Notes: generated by a model from the letters alone, not told the origin. A stretch of DNA of 64,000 bases from Pseudomonas arcuscaelestis (GCF_016881005.1 NZ_JACOPV010000008.1:124001-188000), one strand, 5' to 3'; shown: positions 8,189 through 16,565, numbered from the stretch's first letter. Numbers and translations: made by a program.

Positions 8189-8287
8189 CCACTAGCGAAA
8201 CCGATATTAGGGAGCTGTAAAGGTCGGTTTCGCTTATGGGCGCGACTGCGGCTAAGCGTCAGTCTCCGTCTTCGGGTTTGGATGGAG

Positions 8288-8869
8288 TCAGATCAGGGGA
8301 GGAGTGAGCGCACTGACCAGCTGGGGCTGGCAGGGGTAGCGCTTGCTCATCGTATCGCCGCGCCGACTTAGGGTCACAGTCAGATAGTCATCGCCACGTT
8401 CAAACGAAGTGACTAGCCAGTTGAAGTAGAGGTTCACGCAGAGCTCTCGCACAAATGGATCCGGCAGGATCTGCGATGCACCAGGAATGACTTTGTCTAG
8501 GGCAACGACCTCACGCCGGTAGTAATCTGCTGACTGCGCAGGGCCATGCTGCCTATAAGCATTGCCATGAGCCCCTGGGGATGGTTCCGCGCTTGACTGC
8601 CTTGCGTTCATGTAGCGTTCGAAGGGGCTCCACCACGAGAGCAAGCCGATCACGATGGGTATGGCATAAATAGGAAGCGCGACGTGAGTAGCGTGTTTGA
8701 ACCCTTCCCAGTTCGTCACGGCCAGCGCAATAGCAACCACGACAGAGAACATCGCACCCAGAATGCCCTTTACGGCCGTTTCAAGCCGGGGCGAGCTACA
8801 CGCGATCGTCGATACGACAAAACCTACTGACGACATCAGTGCCAGGGTTTTGTATGTTTCTTGATCCAT
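8288..8869 (-). CDS. Membrane protein with soluble C-terminal domain
   Basis: 193 residues. Hydrophobic segments at about 35-54 and 62-79, with a weaker one near the N-terminus, are followed by a polar linker and a 90-residue soluble domain (YYRREVVALDKVIPGAS, DPFVRELCVNLYFNWL). The general plan resembles the 198-residue gene at 10295, but no clear homology can be shown by eye. Function unknown. Bases 8870-9124 hold no supported gene. Confidence 0.7.
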   Translation of the reverse strand: MDQETYKTLALMSSVGFVVSTIACSSPRLETAVKGILGAMFSVVVAIALAVTNWEGFKHATHVALPIYAIPIVIGLLSWWSPFERYMNARQSSAEPSPGAHGNAYRQHGPAQSADYYRREVVALDKVIPGASQILPDPFVRELCVNLYFNWLVTSFERGDDYLTVTLSRRGDTMSKRYPCQPQLVSALTPPLI

Positions 8870-9124
8870 AACTTCATCCAGATCATTGACCCTAAAGATT
8901 CGATCCGAAGGGCCGGGGTAATTGATGACGCTATGGTATAAGCGTTGCTAGAAACCCCCTATCCAAAACCCGTCGTCCTTTTTTCGTGTGACAGTCGGCC
9001 GGGTCGGCTGGAGGCGAACCGTGGCGTGAAAGGCGGAATTGAGGCGGGGCTCGGGAGTGGTACCAAACGGCTGGCGCGCGATTTAGGCCCTAGCCTCAGG
9101 TTCGAACAAGAAACCACGCCTACC

Positions 9125-9388
9125 TTACCTCGGCACATTGGCCAGGCACAGGCGCTGGGTGTCCTTGTCCTTAATGCTGTAGCAGGTAGAACGAGTGCCT
9201 TTGGTCTCGGCCAGACACAGTTGCTTTCCGTCGTGGGCGCGGATCGAGTAGCAACGCGAAGGATCACCCTTCACAGATGCCAGGCAGTAGCGTTGCTTGT
9301 CCATGTCCTTGATCGAATAGCAGTTGCAGCTGGCGTCGGCCTGGGCGAAGGCGGCCAGAAGGGTGAGGCTGAGTAGTGTCCAGCGCAT
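9125..9388 (-). CDS. Exported cysteine-repeat protein
   Basis: 87 residues with a classical signal peptide (MRWTLLSLTLLAAFAQA) followed by three tandem repeats of the form CYSI[KR]-x-x-D-x-x-x-x-CLA, each separated by a KGxxS spacer. Two Cys per repeat suggest a small disulphide-bonded periplasmic or secreted protein. The gene at 13944 is a close paralogue with the same signal peptide and repeats. Function unknown. A TAGAAT-like -10 lies upstream rather than the repeated module. Confidence 0.8.
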   Translation of the reverse strand: MRWTLLSLTLLAAFAQADASCNCYSIKDMDKQRYCLASVKGDPSRCYSIRAHDGKQLCLAETKGTRSTCYSIKDKDTQRLCLANVPR

Positions 9389-9520
9389 GATTGGTCTCGG
9401 TTGCGTTTAGCGATCCATGGATGCCCATTCTAGTACGTTCATGCCCGGTACCGCCGTTGCGGTGACTTTGTGAATCGCCCCCTGGCCGGTATCCTCAACC
9501 TAACATTAGGTGCGAAGGGC

Positions 9521-9549
9521 TTCTGGCACACGCCGGTAGGGGTGACCAT
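9521..9549 (+). promoter_or_regulatory. TTCTGGCAC promoter module 6
   Basis: TTCTGG, 17-nt spacer, GACCAT, facing right. First downstream frame is an 18-residue ORF at 9617; the first solid gene is at 9688. Confidence 0.75.
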
Positions 9550-9616
9550 TGGCTGGCGTTCATAGAGACCCATGAGGCGCTGATCCCGAATGTTTCAGAG
9601 GGGCTCTGAGGGAACC

Positions 9617-9673
9617 ATGCGAACCACTTACATCGGGCGAGCGCAGTTCATTCAGCGTCACCTCATCAAGTAA
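9617..9673 (+). CDS. Possible 18-residue leader peptide
   Basis: ATG with GAGGGAACC immediately upstream encodes MRTTYIGRAQFIQRHLIK and stops 14 nt before the next gene. It is the first frame behind the promoter module, so it may be a translated leader; coding status is uncertain. Confidence 0.4.
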   Translation: MRTTYIGRAQFIQRHLIK

Positions 9674-9687
9674 CCGGAGAATCGAAC

Positions 9688-9849
9688 ATGGATATCACGT
9701 TGCACGGTTTCTCATGGGCGATATTGCTGCAGGTGCTTGCAATTGCGATCTGTGGCTTTGTCATTGGTGCTAGAGGGGCAGTTGTTGCCACCGGGATATC
9801 AGTATGGTTGGCGCTCGTAACGCTGACCGTCCACTTCATAATCAAATAA
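9688..9849 (+). CDS. 53-residue membrane protein
   Basis: Starts behind a CCGGAGA ribosome site. Two hydrophobic segments (WAILLQVLAIAICGFVIG and GISVWLALVTLTVHFII) flank a short RGAVVAT turn, giving a small inner-membrane hairpin. First solid gene of a plus-strand run that continues to 11404. Confidence 0.65.
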   Translation: MDITLHGFSWAILLQVLAIAICGFVIGARGAVVATGISVWLALVTLTVHFIIK

Positions 9850-9864
9850 TCACGGAAGCGAATC

Positions 9865-10083
9865 ATGCAATGCAAAGACCAAGAGTTCACCGTCGGGAAA
9901 GGTCAAGTGATGCTGGATGGAAAATCTTATTACCCTGACTCAGTGCGTTTGGTAGTCCCCAAAGACCAAGCGATCGAATTGGCTCAGAGGATTCTCCGGG
10001 CTCACGAGGTTGCCCGGCCGGGAGACACCCATCTGCTTGAGATACCGCTTTTCGGCCAGCTCGAAGAAGTAGAAGACGAGTAA
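9865..10083 (+). CDS. 72-residue acidic orphan
   Basis: Starts 15 nt after the preceding stop behind CGGAAGCG. Short beta strands then a helix (KDQAIELAQRILRAHE) and a very acidic tail (QLEEVEDE). Unrecognised soluble protein. Confidence 0.7.
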   Translation: MQCKDQEFTVGKGQVMLDGKSYYPDSVRLVVPKDQAIELAQRILRAHEVARPGDTHLLEIPLFGQLEEVEDE

Positions 10084-10098
10084 GCGGAAAGCACAATT

Positions 10099-10290
10099 AT
10101 GACAACGACTGCCACACCTGTACCGGTCTTGATGGCCGCCTTCCGAGACGCCAGCTTTTGGCGGCGTCCAGACACTCGCTTTGCCAAGATGGCTCACGTC
10201 CTGTGTGCTGATGGCAAGCTAGCTTGCGGCATTGCCGCGATTAGCGGGCGGGCATTTGGCCTGCGTTACGCCCAGCGCGGGATTGACTGA
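10099..10290 (+). CDS. 63-residue basic orphan
   Basis: Starts 15 nt after the previous stop with GGAAAG upstream. Small Arg/Ala-rich product (FRDASFWRRPDTRFAKM) with two Cys. Its stop lies 4 nt before the ATG of the next gene, favouring an operon. Confidence 0.55.
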   Translation: MTTTATPVPVLMAAFRDASFWRRPDTRFAKMAHVLCADGKLACGIAAISGRAFGLRYAQRGID

Positions 10291-10294
10291 CCAT

Positions 10295-10891
10295 ATGTCG
10301 ACTCGTCAACAGCAAGCCTGGTGTGTGATTTCCCTGATCTGCATCGTGGGACTTTACTTTTTGCTCTCGTCATACACGTCCAGCCTGGAGAACCCTGCAC
10401 CCATGTTTTGGGGGCTATTTGGTGGGCACTTAATGCGGGTGTACTTCTCCGTACGTTACGACTTGCACGCGCAGTCACCTAAGGAGGTTGGCCTACTGTC
10501 GATTGCAGCAGTAGCCGCGGCGGTTATGGCAATGCAGGTGCGGCCGTGGGCTCTTCAGGGGTTTTTTGAGTTTGAAAGCAAACCTGAAGTTGGAGAGTTC
10601 GTAGCTCTCTACAAGGAATATTTTGTCGCCGTGCACAATCCTGTGTTTGGCATCCCGGCATTTTTCTTGGCGCTCTATTGGGCTGCTATAAAGCTCCTAT
10701 GTAAGGCCGGGAATCGTTGGCCTGTTCTCGCCTACCCACGCAGTAGCCTCGAGATGTACGGCGCCTACTACGAGGCGGCCAGCCACCACTTGAGCCCCCA
10801 GGCTCGGGACGCAATTGAGGTGGATGCAAAACACATCCTGGCGTCGAGCAAAGGTTTCTACAAGGGGCCGTCACCGAACAAGCTCCTCTAG
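10295..10891 (+). CDS. Polytopic membrane protein, about four TM segments
   Basis: 198 residues from ATG 10295. Hydrophobic stretches at about 8-29, 35-50, 68-84 and 117-136 are followed by a soluble tail containing an SSLEMYGAYYEAASHH segment. Unknown role in the inner membrane. Confidence 0.7.
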   Translation: MSTRQQQAWCVISLICIVGLYFLLSSYTSSLENPAPMFWGLFGGHLMRVYFSVRYDLHAQSPKEVGLLSIAAVAAAVMAMQVRPWALQGFFEFESKPEVGEFVALYKEYFVAVHNPVFGIPAFFLALYWAAIKLLCKAGNRWPVLAYPRSSLEMYGAYYEAASHHLSPQARDAIEVDAKHILASSKGFYKGPSPNKLL

Positions 10892-10953
10892 TCCTTACTT
10901 GAATCGCCTATTACACTAAACCAACCTATTAAACCTTGGCTGAGAGCAGGCTA

Positions 10954-11064
10954 ATGTCAAACGCTAACAAACCCTTACCTCTGGCTGAACTCACGGCCAA
11001 TACTCTGAAGAATACTAACGGATACCTGGAAGTTGATACCCAGGGCGTCATATTCAAGGTGTGA
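10954..11064 (+). CDS. 36-residue microprotein
   Basis: Encodes MSNANKPLPLAELTANTLKN and a short hydrophobic end (GVIFKV), behind a GAGAGCAGG ribosome site. Its TGA overlaps the ATG of the next short frame. The composition is protein-like, but function is unknown. Confidence 0.55.
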   Translation: MSNANKPLPLAELTANTLKNTNGYLEVDTQGVIFKV

Positions 11065-11171
11065 TGATGTTCTCAGTAGCCTTAATCTTTCGGGCGCTGA
11101 GATCGGTACGAGCTCCAATTGGATGTGGAGATCGGCCCACCAGGGAGTCCCGGAGGAGTCTACTTAGATGA
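11064..11171 (+). CDS. Possible 35-residue coupled ORF
   Basis: Begins in the stop of the 36-residue gene and ends overlapping the ATG of the next gene, so the three frames form a TGATG/ATGA chain. The Arg-rich product is not convincing by itself; it may simply couple translation. Confidence 0.3.
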   Translation: MMFSVALIFRALRSVRAPIGCGDRPTRESRRSLLR

Positions 11172-11404
11172 CCAGCAACAAAGAATTGCAAAGGGGCAAG
11201 CGCTGGCTTCATCTCGCCGCGGCTGCAAGCGCAGGAATAATTCTGGGCATGTTGCTGATCAGTGTCCCCTACAAGAGCCAGCTCAATACCTGGAAGGAGA
11301 TTGCAGGGGATTGGCAGAAGCAGGCGCTTGAGTGCAAAGACGCATCGGGAAAGTCAGCCCAAGACAACGCATCGAACAGGGCAGCGGCAGTCAGCGAGGG
11401 GTGA
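11168..11404 (+). CDS. Membrane-anchored protein with helical periplasmic part
   Basis: 78 residues behind a GGAGGAG ribosome site. A single N-terminal TM segment (about 14-33) is followed by a charged helix containing one Cys (LNTWKEIAGDWQKQALE). The layout resembles small anchored coiled proteins such as inner-membrane spanins, but no lysis genes are nearby, so this is only a shape comparison. Confidence 0.65.
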   Translation: MTSNKELQRGKRWLHLAAAASAGIILGMLLISVPYKSQLNTWKEIAGDWQKQALECKDASGKSAQDNASNRAAAVSEG

Positions 11405-11515
11405 CCCCGGGCTTCCCTGCACAGGCCCCATTGGCGAGTTAGCCGCTGCCTGGGCCTTTGTAGGTAGGCCACCATCGCATCTGATGGCGCGCCCATGCCA
11501 CGGGCAGGTGATGAA

Positions 11516-12013
11516 TCAGTGGAGGGGAGGGTGTAGCCGGCCGTCGAGAGCGAACGGCTCCTGGAGCACCACCTCGTAGAGTCCCCGCGCCAGCGCTGGA
11601 TTCATCACCACATTCCAGCTATGCCGAGAGACGCTCGACGGGATCACCACAAAGGGGTGCTCACTCAGTAGTTCCGCGCCATAGAGCTGCTGGCTTTGGC
11701 TGGGAGTGCCGGGGATAAGCCAGTTCGAGTTGGAGATAGCACTGGTGTCGAGGATGTGTATCTTCGAAGGGTCAGTGATTCTGACTTGGGTAAGGACGTG
11801 GGGTAGAGCATCCAGCGCGCCAAACCCTTTGTGAACCGCGACCTCTAGGATCGCGGTCGATGCATCAAGGCTGGCATAAACGACCGCTAGACCCTTGGGG
11901 TTCCAGCGGCCGCCACCCTTTTCAGCACCAATCCCATGATCCCAAGAATGGGCATATCGCTTCGAATCCAGACGCCAGAAATGAACCTCACTGCTCATAG
12001 GGTGTTTCGGCAT
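11516..12013 (-). CDS. RES-domain toxin
   Basis: 165 residues. The RES fold is recognisable from FWRLDSKRYAHSW, GGGRWNPKGLAVVYAS, the helix TAILEVAVHKGF and the C-terminal HSWNVVMNP segment; RES toxins use conserved Arg, Glu and Ser residues and degrade cellular NAD+. The ATG at 12013 shares its A with the TGA of the antitoxin gene, so the two are translationally coupled. Together with the Xre/MbcA-type partner immediately upstream this is a complete type II toxin-antitoxin pair, likely stabilising the element. Confidence 0.85.
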   Translation of the reverse strand: MPKHPMSSEVHFWRLDSKRYAHSWDHGIGAEKGGGRWNPKGLAVVYASLDASTAILEVAVHKGFGALDALPHVLTQVRITDPSKIHILDTSAISNSNWLIPGTPSQSQQLYGAELLSEHPFVVIPSSVSRHSWNVVMNPALARGLYEVVLQEPFALDGRLHPPLH

Positions 12014-12462
12014 CAGCAATAGACCCCGTGGTCCAACCTGGTGAGATAGTCGCTGACCAGCTCATAGCCCACTGCGTTGGCAATCAGGTTGATCGGTGCT
12101 TCACCGTCAAGGCCTATGGCAGGTTTCTCAATCCACTCTTCTGCAAGCGCGCGAGTGCCCAGGACCTCTGTCGCCTTTTCCATTACCTCGGCGTAGTAGA
12201 GTGCTCTCGAGCTTTGCTCAGCAGTGAGGGGCTTGTCTGGCTCCTTCATCCGTCGGGCGAGTGTCCGCTCGGAGGTGCCCACAATTTTCGATAAGACGCC
12301 GCCGCGCTTGTAGACCTCCGAAGAATTGATCATGGCCAGCACAGAGCGAAGGCTAAAGCCCTCAACAATTGCCCGGTAAACGTCCATGCGGTCGTCAATG
12401 CCCCGGTCATGAAGTAGGAGGGTAACCATAGTGATGTTGCTTGAATGAGCCGCGCTTTTCAT
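12013..12462 (-). CDS. Xre/MbcA/ParS-type antitoxin of the RES toxin
   Basis: 149 residues. An N-terminal helical Xre-like part (YKRGGVLSKIVGTSERTLAR, then LTAEQSSRALYYAEVMEKA) precedes the C-terminal toxin-binding segment (WIEKPAIGLDGEAPINL, VGYELVSDYLTRLDHGVY), the standard layout of antitoxins paired with RES toxins. ATG 12462 is chosen because GGAGG lies 4 nt upstream; the earlier ATG at 12486 has no ribosome site. The gene probably autoregulates through the inverted repeat just upstream. Confidence 0.85.
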   Translation of the reverse strand: MKSAAHSSNITMVTLLLHDRGIDDRMDVYRAIVEGFSLRSVLAMINSSEVYKRGGVLSKIVGTSERTLARRMKEPDKPLTAEQSSRALYYAEVMEKATEVLGTRALAEEWIEKPAIGLDGEAPINLIANAVGYELVSDYLTRLDHGVYC

Positions 12463-12486
12463 GTCGCCTCCGAAGCTCTTTGCCAT

Positions 12487-12508
12487 TTGGCATTAATGAT
12501 AACGCCAA
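12487..12508. promoter_or_regulatory. Candidate operator for the RES/Xre pair
   Basis: TTGGC at 12487-12491 and GCCAA at 12504-12508 form a short inverted repeat around an AT-rich centre, 25 nt upstream of the antitoxin start. The remaining 12509-12929 region has no supported gene. Confidence 0.45.
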
Positions 12509-12929
12509 TTTACGGTGCGTGCCAATTTCAGGCCGCCTGGCCGGTTGAGTGCCAGTGGAAATGGCTGACGCCGCTAAGCCGCCACTGAGTAAGATCCGAA
12601 TGGAAAAGAAGGACCTTTTACGCCAATAGGGAATCAACTGCGTATTGGGGTCCGAGCGCGCGGGTGATGGCTATTTGGCTAAGCTAATACTGATCCGGAC
12701 GTTTAATTGCGCCGCAGATGTTCAAGTCCTTGGATGGGGTTCGAGTAGGGGAATTGCCCCATGGCCCATTTGCGAGGGGCTTTCAAGTTTGCTAGGGTGG
12801 CCAGGCTTCCCACCGACCACCGCCGCAAAGCGAAGCGTGATTTGCATCTTGTTCTGATTAATCGTCAATCAATGCAGGTCGTATAAGGCGGATAAAAACG
12901 ACACATCTGCATTGGCCAGAGGATTAGTC

Positions 12930-13910
12930 ATGCCCGCGAAAGATCTGCTCAAGCCTGCATCCAGGCTGCTCATCACCGAATTTGCCAAGCGTGGCGTCGC
13001 GCTCAAACCAACCATCAGCTACCAGCTCCTGGCGGCCGCTTACGGTTTCTGGTCTCACGAGTCCATCGCCCAGTATGGGGTGCCGTTTGAACCGTTCAAT
13101 GAGCAATACGTCAACGGCGCTAAGCCGTATTTCCAACTGGGTATGCTGAGAGCCCGCATCTCAAGTCTGTTGGGTGTGGACGCTGAGGAGTCAAAGTTCC
13201 TCACTCTTCTCGTCAGGGACTTATTGACCTATCACTACCCGTTACGCGTGCAAGCGCTGCGGATCCTTTTTGATGATGCTTTCACGCATAGCCGGGAAAT
13301 GATCTTCAAGATCCTCAGCGCGGAAGGGAATGGACCAACGAGTCTGGCCAGCGCAGAGATCATGGCGAAGAGACTTCCTGAGCTGCCGGCCTCAACGCTT
13401 GCCGGGCACCTGAGGTTGATGAGAAACCAGTTGGTCGACGTCGGCCGTGGCGTCCGCACTGTTGCCGAGTTCATCAGTAGTGCTCCAACCTGGATTTGGT
13501 GCTACCCGAGCGCCTTTATGAATGAGGCAATCCCTTCCTTGGCGGATGTCGGCTTTCACACCTGGCAGCCCTCGGACGACTGGGTTCCTGGGGGCGTAAA
13601 CCCACGTACAGAAATAGGCGTTGGGTTCGTATTGCTGCAGCACCGCAGCGATAGTGAGAGCCCGATCTCATATACGGTAGTCTCTGGTGTCTATTCGCTG
13701 AATTCTACGACCTCGACCCCGGCCTGGTCCGATGTCAAAGCCATTGGTGACATCCGCAGAGAGGTATCAGGCTTCCGGAAACGAACCCTGCCTGAGCTGC
13801 TGGGGCATCCGGTCGAACGGCTCCCTCTTGTGAAACTTTGCCCTAAGTGTGGCGATCTCTACGCGGCCGGAGCTGCGAACTTGATCAGCTGCAGTTGCCC
13901 GAAAGGCTGA
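12930..13910 (+). CDS. Glyoxalase-related-type protein with C-terminal zinc knuckle
   Basis: 326 residues from ATG 12930 (AGAGGA ribosome site). The first 45 residues (LLITEFAKRGVALKPTISYQ, then LLAAAYGFWSHESI) match the short helical domain often annotated as glyoxalase-related, whose signature is S-x-x-L-x-x-x-A-A-x-x-GY-x-[ST]-x-x-[AS]. The middle is an orphan helical region. The end carries LCPKCGDLY and CSCP, a likely Zn-binding Cys cluster. The ATPase-like gene at 25422 opens with the same kind of domain. Function unknown. Confidence 0.7.
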   Translation: MPAKDLLKPASRLLITEFAKRGVALKPTISYQLLAAAYGFWSHESIAQYGVPFEPFNEQYVNGAKPYFQLGMLRARISSLLGVDAEESKFLTLLVRDLLTYHYPLRVQALRILFDDAFTHSREMIFKILSAEGNGPTSLASAEIMAKRLPELPASTLAGHLRLMRNQLVDVGRGVRTVAEFISSAPTWIWCYPSAFMNEAIPSLADVGFHTWQPSDDWVPGGVNPRTEIGVGFVLLQHRSDSESPISYTVVSGVYSLNSTTSTPAWSDVKAIGDIRREVSGFRKRTLPELLGHPVERLPLVKLCPKCGDLYAAGAANLISCSCPKG

Positions 13911-13928
13911 GTTCCTTACCCGGTCTTG

Positions 13929-13957
13929 AGGTGCCCAGGAACGTTACCTGGGCACCT
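13929..13957. terminator. Bidirectional terminator between convergent genes
   Basis: AGGTGCCCAGG and CCTGGGCACCT form a perfect 11-bp stem with a 7-nt loop. The right arm includes the last codons and stop of the minus-strand cysteine-repeat gene. Confidence 0.75.
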
Positions 13958-14204
13958 TGGCCAGGCACAACCGCTGGGTGTCTTTATCCTTGATGCTGTA
14001 GCAGCTGGATCGATTGCCTTTGATCTCGGCCAAGCAGAGCTGCTTGGAGTCGTGCTCGCGAATGGAGTAGCACCTGGATTGATCACCCTTTGCAGAGGCT
14101 AAGCAGTAACGCTGCTTATCCTTGTCCCTGATCGAGTAACAATCGGTGGTATCGGCCTGGGCGAGTGTGGCCAGCAAGGTGAGACCAAGAAGTGTCCAGC
14201 GCAT
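13944..14204 (-). CDS. Exported cysteine-repeat protein (paralogue)
   Basis: 86 residues: signal peptide MRWTLLGLTLLATLAQA, then three CYSI-x-x-x-D-x-x-x-x-CLA repeats ending LCLAKVPR. It is nearly identical in plan to the protein at 9125-9388. The terminator hairpin overlaps its final codons, so gene end and terminator are fused. Probably a disulphide-bonded periplasmic protein; function unknown. Confidence 0.8.
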   Translation of the reverse strand: MRWTLLGLTLLATLAQADTTDCYSIRDKDKQRYCLASAKGDQSRCYSIREHDSKQLCLAEIKGNRSSCYSIKDKDTQRLCLAKVPR

Positions 14205-14298
14205 GGGGTATCTCGGAGTGATTGTCTTTCCAGCATGATACATGGGTGCAGCGCACCCACGGGATAGGAGGCTGCCGGCCGGGTAAGCTTGGTCAGGT

Positions 14299-15276
14299 TT
14301 AAGCGGCATCGAAAAGGGAGAGCTGCGAATATCCAGGAGTGGCTGCTTTTATCTTTGTGCGTTCTGCTCTGGCCGGTACCGGTACCGGTACCGGTACCGG
14401 CTCAGGCTCTGGTTCTGGCTCTCGCGCAGGGCATTCCAGCACGGCGGCCATCACTTGTCCCGCTGGCTCTGCGACTGGTTCCAGGCAGACCGGTGCTGAG
14501 TGCCTTACCGACTCGCTGTCCACCATCAGCACAGGTACTTCTATCTCCTCACTGTGAGGTTGAGTGAAATCACACAAGACAATCTCGCACATGGGGCTAA
14601 CGCCATGCCACTCGTCCAGGTATGCGGAGGTGTCAAGGCCGCAATTATGCTCGAGGAGCACTCCGGATTGATCCATGAACTTCTGGCACTCCCGGGTGAT
14701 CTCAACACGGAAATTCGGTTGACCCGAGTAGCGGAAGGGCGCGGACGCTTGGGGAATGATGAAGACGCCGTGATCAGCAATCTTGCTGGCCACCTCGATC
14801 AGCTTGTACTCGAAGCTTGCGCCGGTGTATCTGCCGTTGAATGCGTGGCCGGTCTTTACCGCCCCGAACGGCGGATTCGATATCGCCACGTTGAAGCGAC
14901 CAAGATCACCGAGCGCAAAGACATCGCTGACGATCCACTCCGCTTCTGGCATGACGCGCTTTCCTACCGCGGCGTACTCTGGGTTTAGCTCAACACAGAC
15001 GATGCGTTCTGCACGCTCCCGGCACGCAAATGCCAGCCGGCCGATGCCGGCGCAAAGGTCGATCAGCGATTTGCACTCAGGCACCTCAATGGAGAAGTCG
15101 TTGGCCAGGCCCTCAGGTGTGAAGAAGGCGCCAGCGAGACCATTCATGTTCGTCGCGGACTCGTGAAAGTTTTCCAGGATGAAATAGCGGTCGTCCAGGC
15201 GCAGGGGCTTGTCGGAATAGACTAGATCGAGGGCTTGTTGATGCAGCTTAGCCGCGACCTTGGAAAGCTTTGCCAC
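14299..15276 (-). CDS. Class I SAM-dependent methyltransferase, NPPF type
   Basis: 325 residues from a GTG start behind AAGGAA. Motif I (DLCAGIGRLAFA, about 70-82) binds AdoMet, ELNPEY is the acidic loop after strand 2, and N134-PPF is the catalytic motif of N6-adenine or glutamine methyltransferases. The C-terminal 60 residues are a low-complexity Pro-Glu then Pro-Val tail encoded by tandem GGTACC units, ending SQLSLFDAA. No restriction enzyme is adjacent, so it is an orphan methylase, possibly protecting the element from host restriction (inference). It has a variant promoter module. Confidence 0.8.
   Translation of the reverse strand: MAKLSKVAAKLHQQALDLVYSDKPLRLDDRYFILENFHESATNMNGLAGAFFTPEGLANDFSIEVPECKSLIDLCAGIGRLAFACRERAERIVCVELNPEYAAVGKRVMPEAEWIVSDVFALGDLGRFNVAISNPPFGAVKTGHAFNGRYTGASFEYKLIEVASKIADHGVFIIPQASAPFRYSGQPNFRVEITRECQKFMDQSGVLLEHNCGLDTSAYLDEWHGVSPMCEIVLCDFTQPHSEEIEVPVLMVDSESVRHSAPVCLEPVAEPAGQVMAAVLECPAREPEPEPEPVPVPVPVPARAERTKIKAATPGYSQLSLFDAA
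14373..14400. repeat. Tandem GGTACC repeat inside the methyltransferase gene
   Basis: More than four consecutive copies of the hexamer encode an alternating Pro-Val run in the protein tail. Copy number can change in steps of two residues without breaking the frame. Confidence 0.85.
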
Positions 15277-15340
15277 CTGGATTTCCTTAACCCGCCTCGG
15301 CAGATAACTAAATGATTGTGCTGGTAGTTCTGATGGGAGG

Positions 15341-15369
15341 ATTGTGGGGTGGTACAGGGCGTGCCACTA
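15341..15369 (-). promoter_or_regulatory. Promoter module 7, TAGTGG variant
   Basis: TAGTGGCAC, 17-nt spacer, CACAAT; 64 nt before the methyltransferase start. Confidence 0.6.
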
Positions 15370-15421
15370 GCACCCAGCGCAGGATAAATACAGGACGATG
15401 GCAGAGAGAGCGGGGCATCCC

Positions 15422-15637
15422 TTATGAATTTGAAGCATAGATTTTGGTTTGATTTATCTGGTTGGTACTGACAGAGTCCTCGCCGGCAACGGTACGGTGA
15501 ATGCGCAAGTACGCGAAGCTCGTTGGCATTGAATGCCAGGGATCGGGAATGAGGACGCCGATATCGCGCTGCGAACCAGTGTTGAATGCTTCAGGGGAGG
15601 AACGTACCTCGGCAGGTTCCCCAAGTTCCGAAACCAA
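15422..15637 (-). other. Possible decayed gene in the 15277-15751 gap
   Basis: A 71-codon frame opening at TTG contains protein-like sequence (DPWHSMPTSFAYLRIHRTVA, then GED). Twenty-eight bases of it (15476-15503) recur exactly at 26233-26260 on the other strand, also in a gap and again able to encode IHRTVAGED. No good start or ribosome site is seen, so this is more likely a gene remnant or repeat than a functional gene. Confidence 0.35.
15476..15503 (-). repeat. 28-bp dispersed repeat, copy A
   Basis: Exact match, in opposite orientation, to 26233-26260. Its inner part reads CATTCACCGTACCGTTGCC. Confidence 0.85.
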
Positions 15638-15751
15638 ACCTAAGCGCGAGGCTTAATATCTCGCTATTGGGGCCGCTTGGGATTTCACGACCTGCCGTTA
15701 TGCTGGTTACCAGTGATTCCCGCGGCACGAATGATCACGGAAAGGACCGTC

Positions 15752-16003
15752 ATGACTCTGATCCAGATTGAGCAGAACCACCCGAAGACCCTTGAACGTG
15801 CGCGCGTACAGATTCATGCCATCAGCACAGCGCTCGCGGCGGTAGACATGAATCATCATTGGGTTTGGGCGTCAGGATATGTGGCCGCGCTAGCTTTCGA
15901 GAGGCTAATTGACGAGGACACCAAACGCCTGCTCGAAGATGAGGCGGATCAGGCACGCGATGCATGGCGGTCCCCGACTGCTCGTATGCGCGACGACGTA
16001 TAA
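15752..16003 (+). CDS. 83-residue helical orphan
   Basis: Starts behind GAAAGGA. Helical throughout (KTLERARVQIHAISTALAAV, FERLIDEDTKRLLEDEADQA) with an acidic second half. Head of a plus-strand run to 17693. Unrecognised. Confidence 0.7.
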   Translation: MTLIQIEQNHPKTLERARVQIHAISTALAAVDMNHHWVWASGYVAALAFERLIDEDTKRLLEDEADQARDAWRSPTARMRDDV

Positions 16004-16081
16004 TGACTCACGCTGCACACTTTGGCCCTTGACTGGGCACGAATATTTTCTGCCCCTTCGTTCAAATGAGGCAAGTCTTAC

Positions 16082-16564
16082 ATGAGCACCCCAACCGCAA
16101 CCCAGACTAACAAGCTCGTGCAAAGCGGTTCGAGGCCTACAGCTCCCAGCCAGGCACAAGTCGACGCTATGGCCGAAAGCATCCGTAGTTTAGGAATCCT
16201 GGAGCCTCTCCTGGTTAACCGCGTCGGCGACCGCTATCAAATCATCGAAGGTGGTGGCGAGGTTCGTTGGCTTGCTGCTCAGAAGCTTGGCATGGACATA
16301 GTTCCTATTCGAGTCGTGGAGTTCGATGACCATACTGAGGCCACGGTATCCCTCATGCTCAACATGACTCGTGAATCCATTGCGCCTGAAGAAGCCTTTT
16401 CAGGTCTTGAAAGCCTGGTCGCCGAGTTTGGGGAGGTAGCAGAAGAGACCGTTATTGAACGGTTACCTGAGCTTCGCGGCCTCGTAGCTGCTAATCCGGA
16501 GTTTCAAAGCCGCCTTGATGCGTTGTTGTCCAGTTGCAGCATCAACAGCCGGGAAGAGCCGTGA
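16082..16564 (+). CDS. ParB N-terminal-like protein
   Basis: 160 residues. The order MAESIRSLGILEPLLVNRVG, RYQIIEGGGEVRWLAAQKLG, IVPIRVVEFDD and SLMLNMTRESIAPEEAF follows the ParB/Spo0J nuclease-like domain, including the GERR-type box (here GGEVR) and the ENxxRExLsPxEEA helix. It lacks the HTH and dimerisation domains of chromosome partition ParBs, and no parA is adjacent, so a partition role is unlikely; single-domain members are often regulators or nucleases. Start ATG is preceded by GAGGCAAG. Confidence 0.75.
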   Translation: MSTPTATQTNKLVQSGSRPTAPSQAQVDAMAESIRSLGILEPLLVNRVGDRYQIIEGGGEVRWLAAQKLGMDIVPIRVVEFDDHTEATVSLMLNMTRESIAPEEAFSGLESLVAEFGEVAEETVIERLPELRGLVAANPEFQSRLDALLSSCSINSREEP

Positions 16565-16565
16565 T

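Noticed and set aside
8945..9376. 143-codon plus-strand open frame
   Set aside because: Antisense to the exported cysteine-repeat protein, which has a signal peptide and a paralogue.
12645..12857. 70-codon plus-strand frame in a gene-free region
   Set aside because: No ribosome site, no promoter module and unconvincing composition; the region is listed as gene-free.
16082..16564. Calling the ParB-like gene a plasmid partition gene
   Set aside because: It lacks HTH and dimerisation domains and has no adjacent parA or centromere-like repeats.
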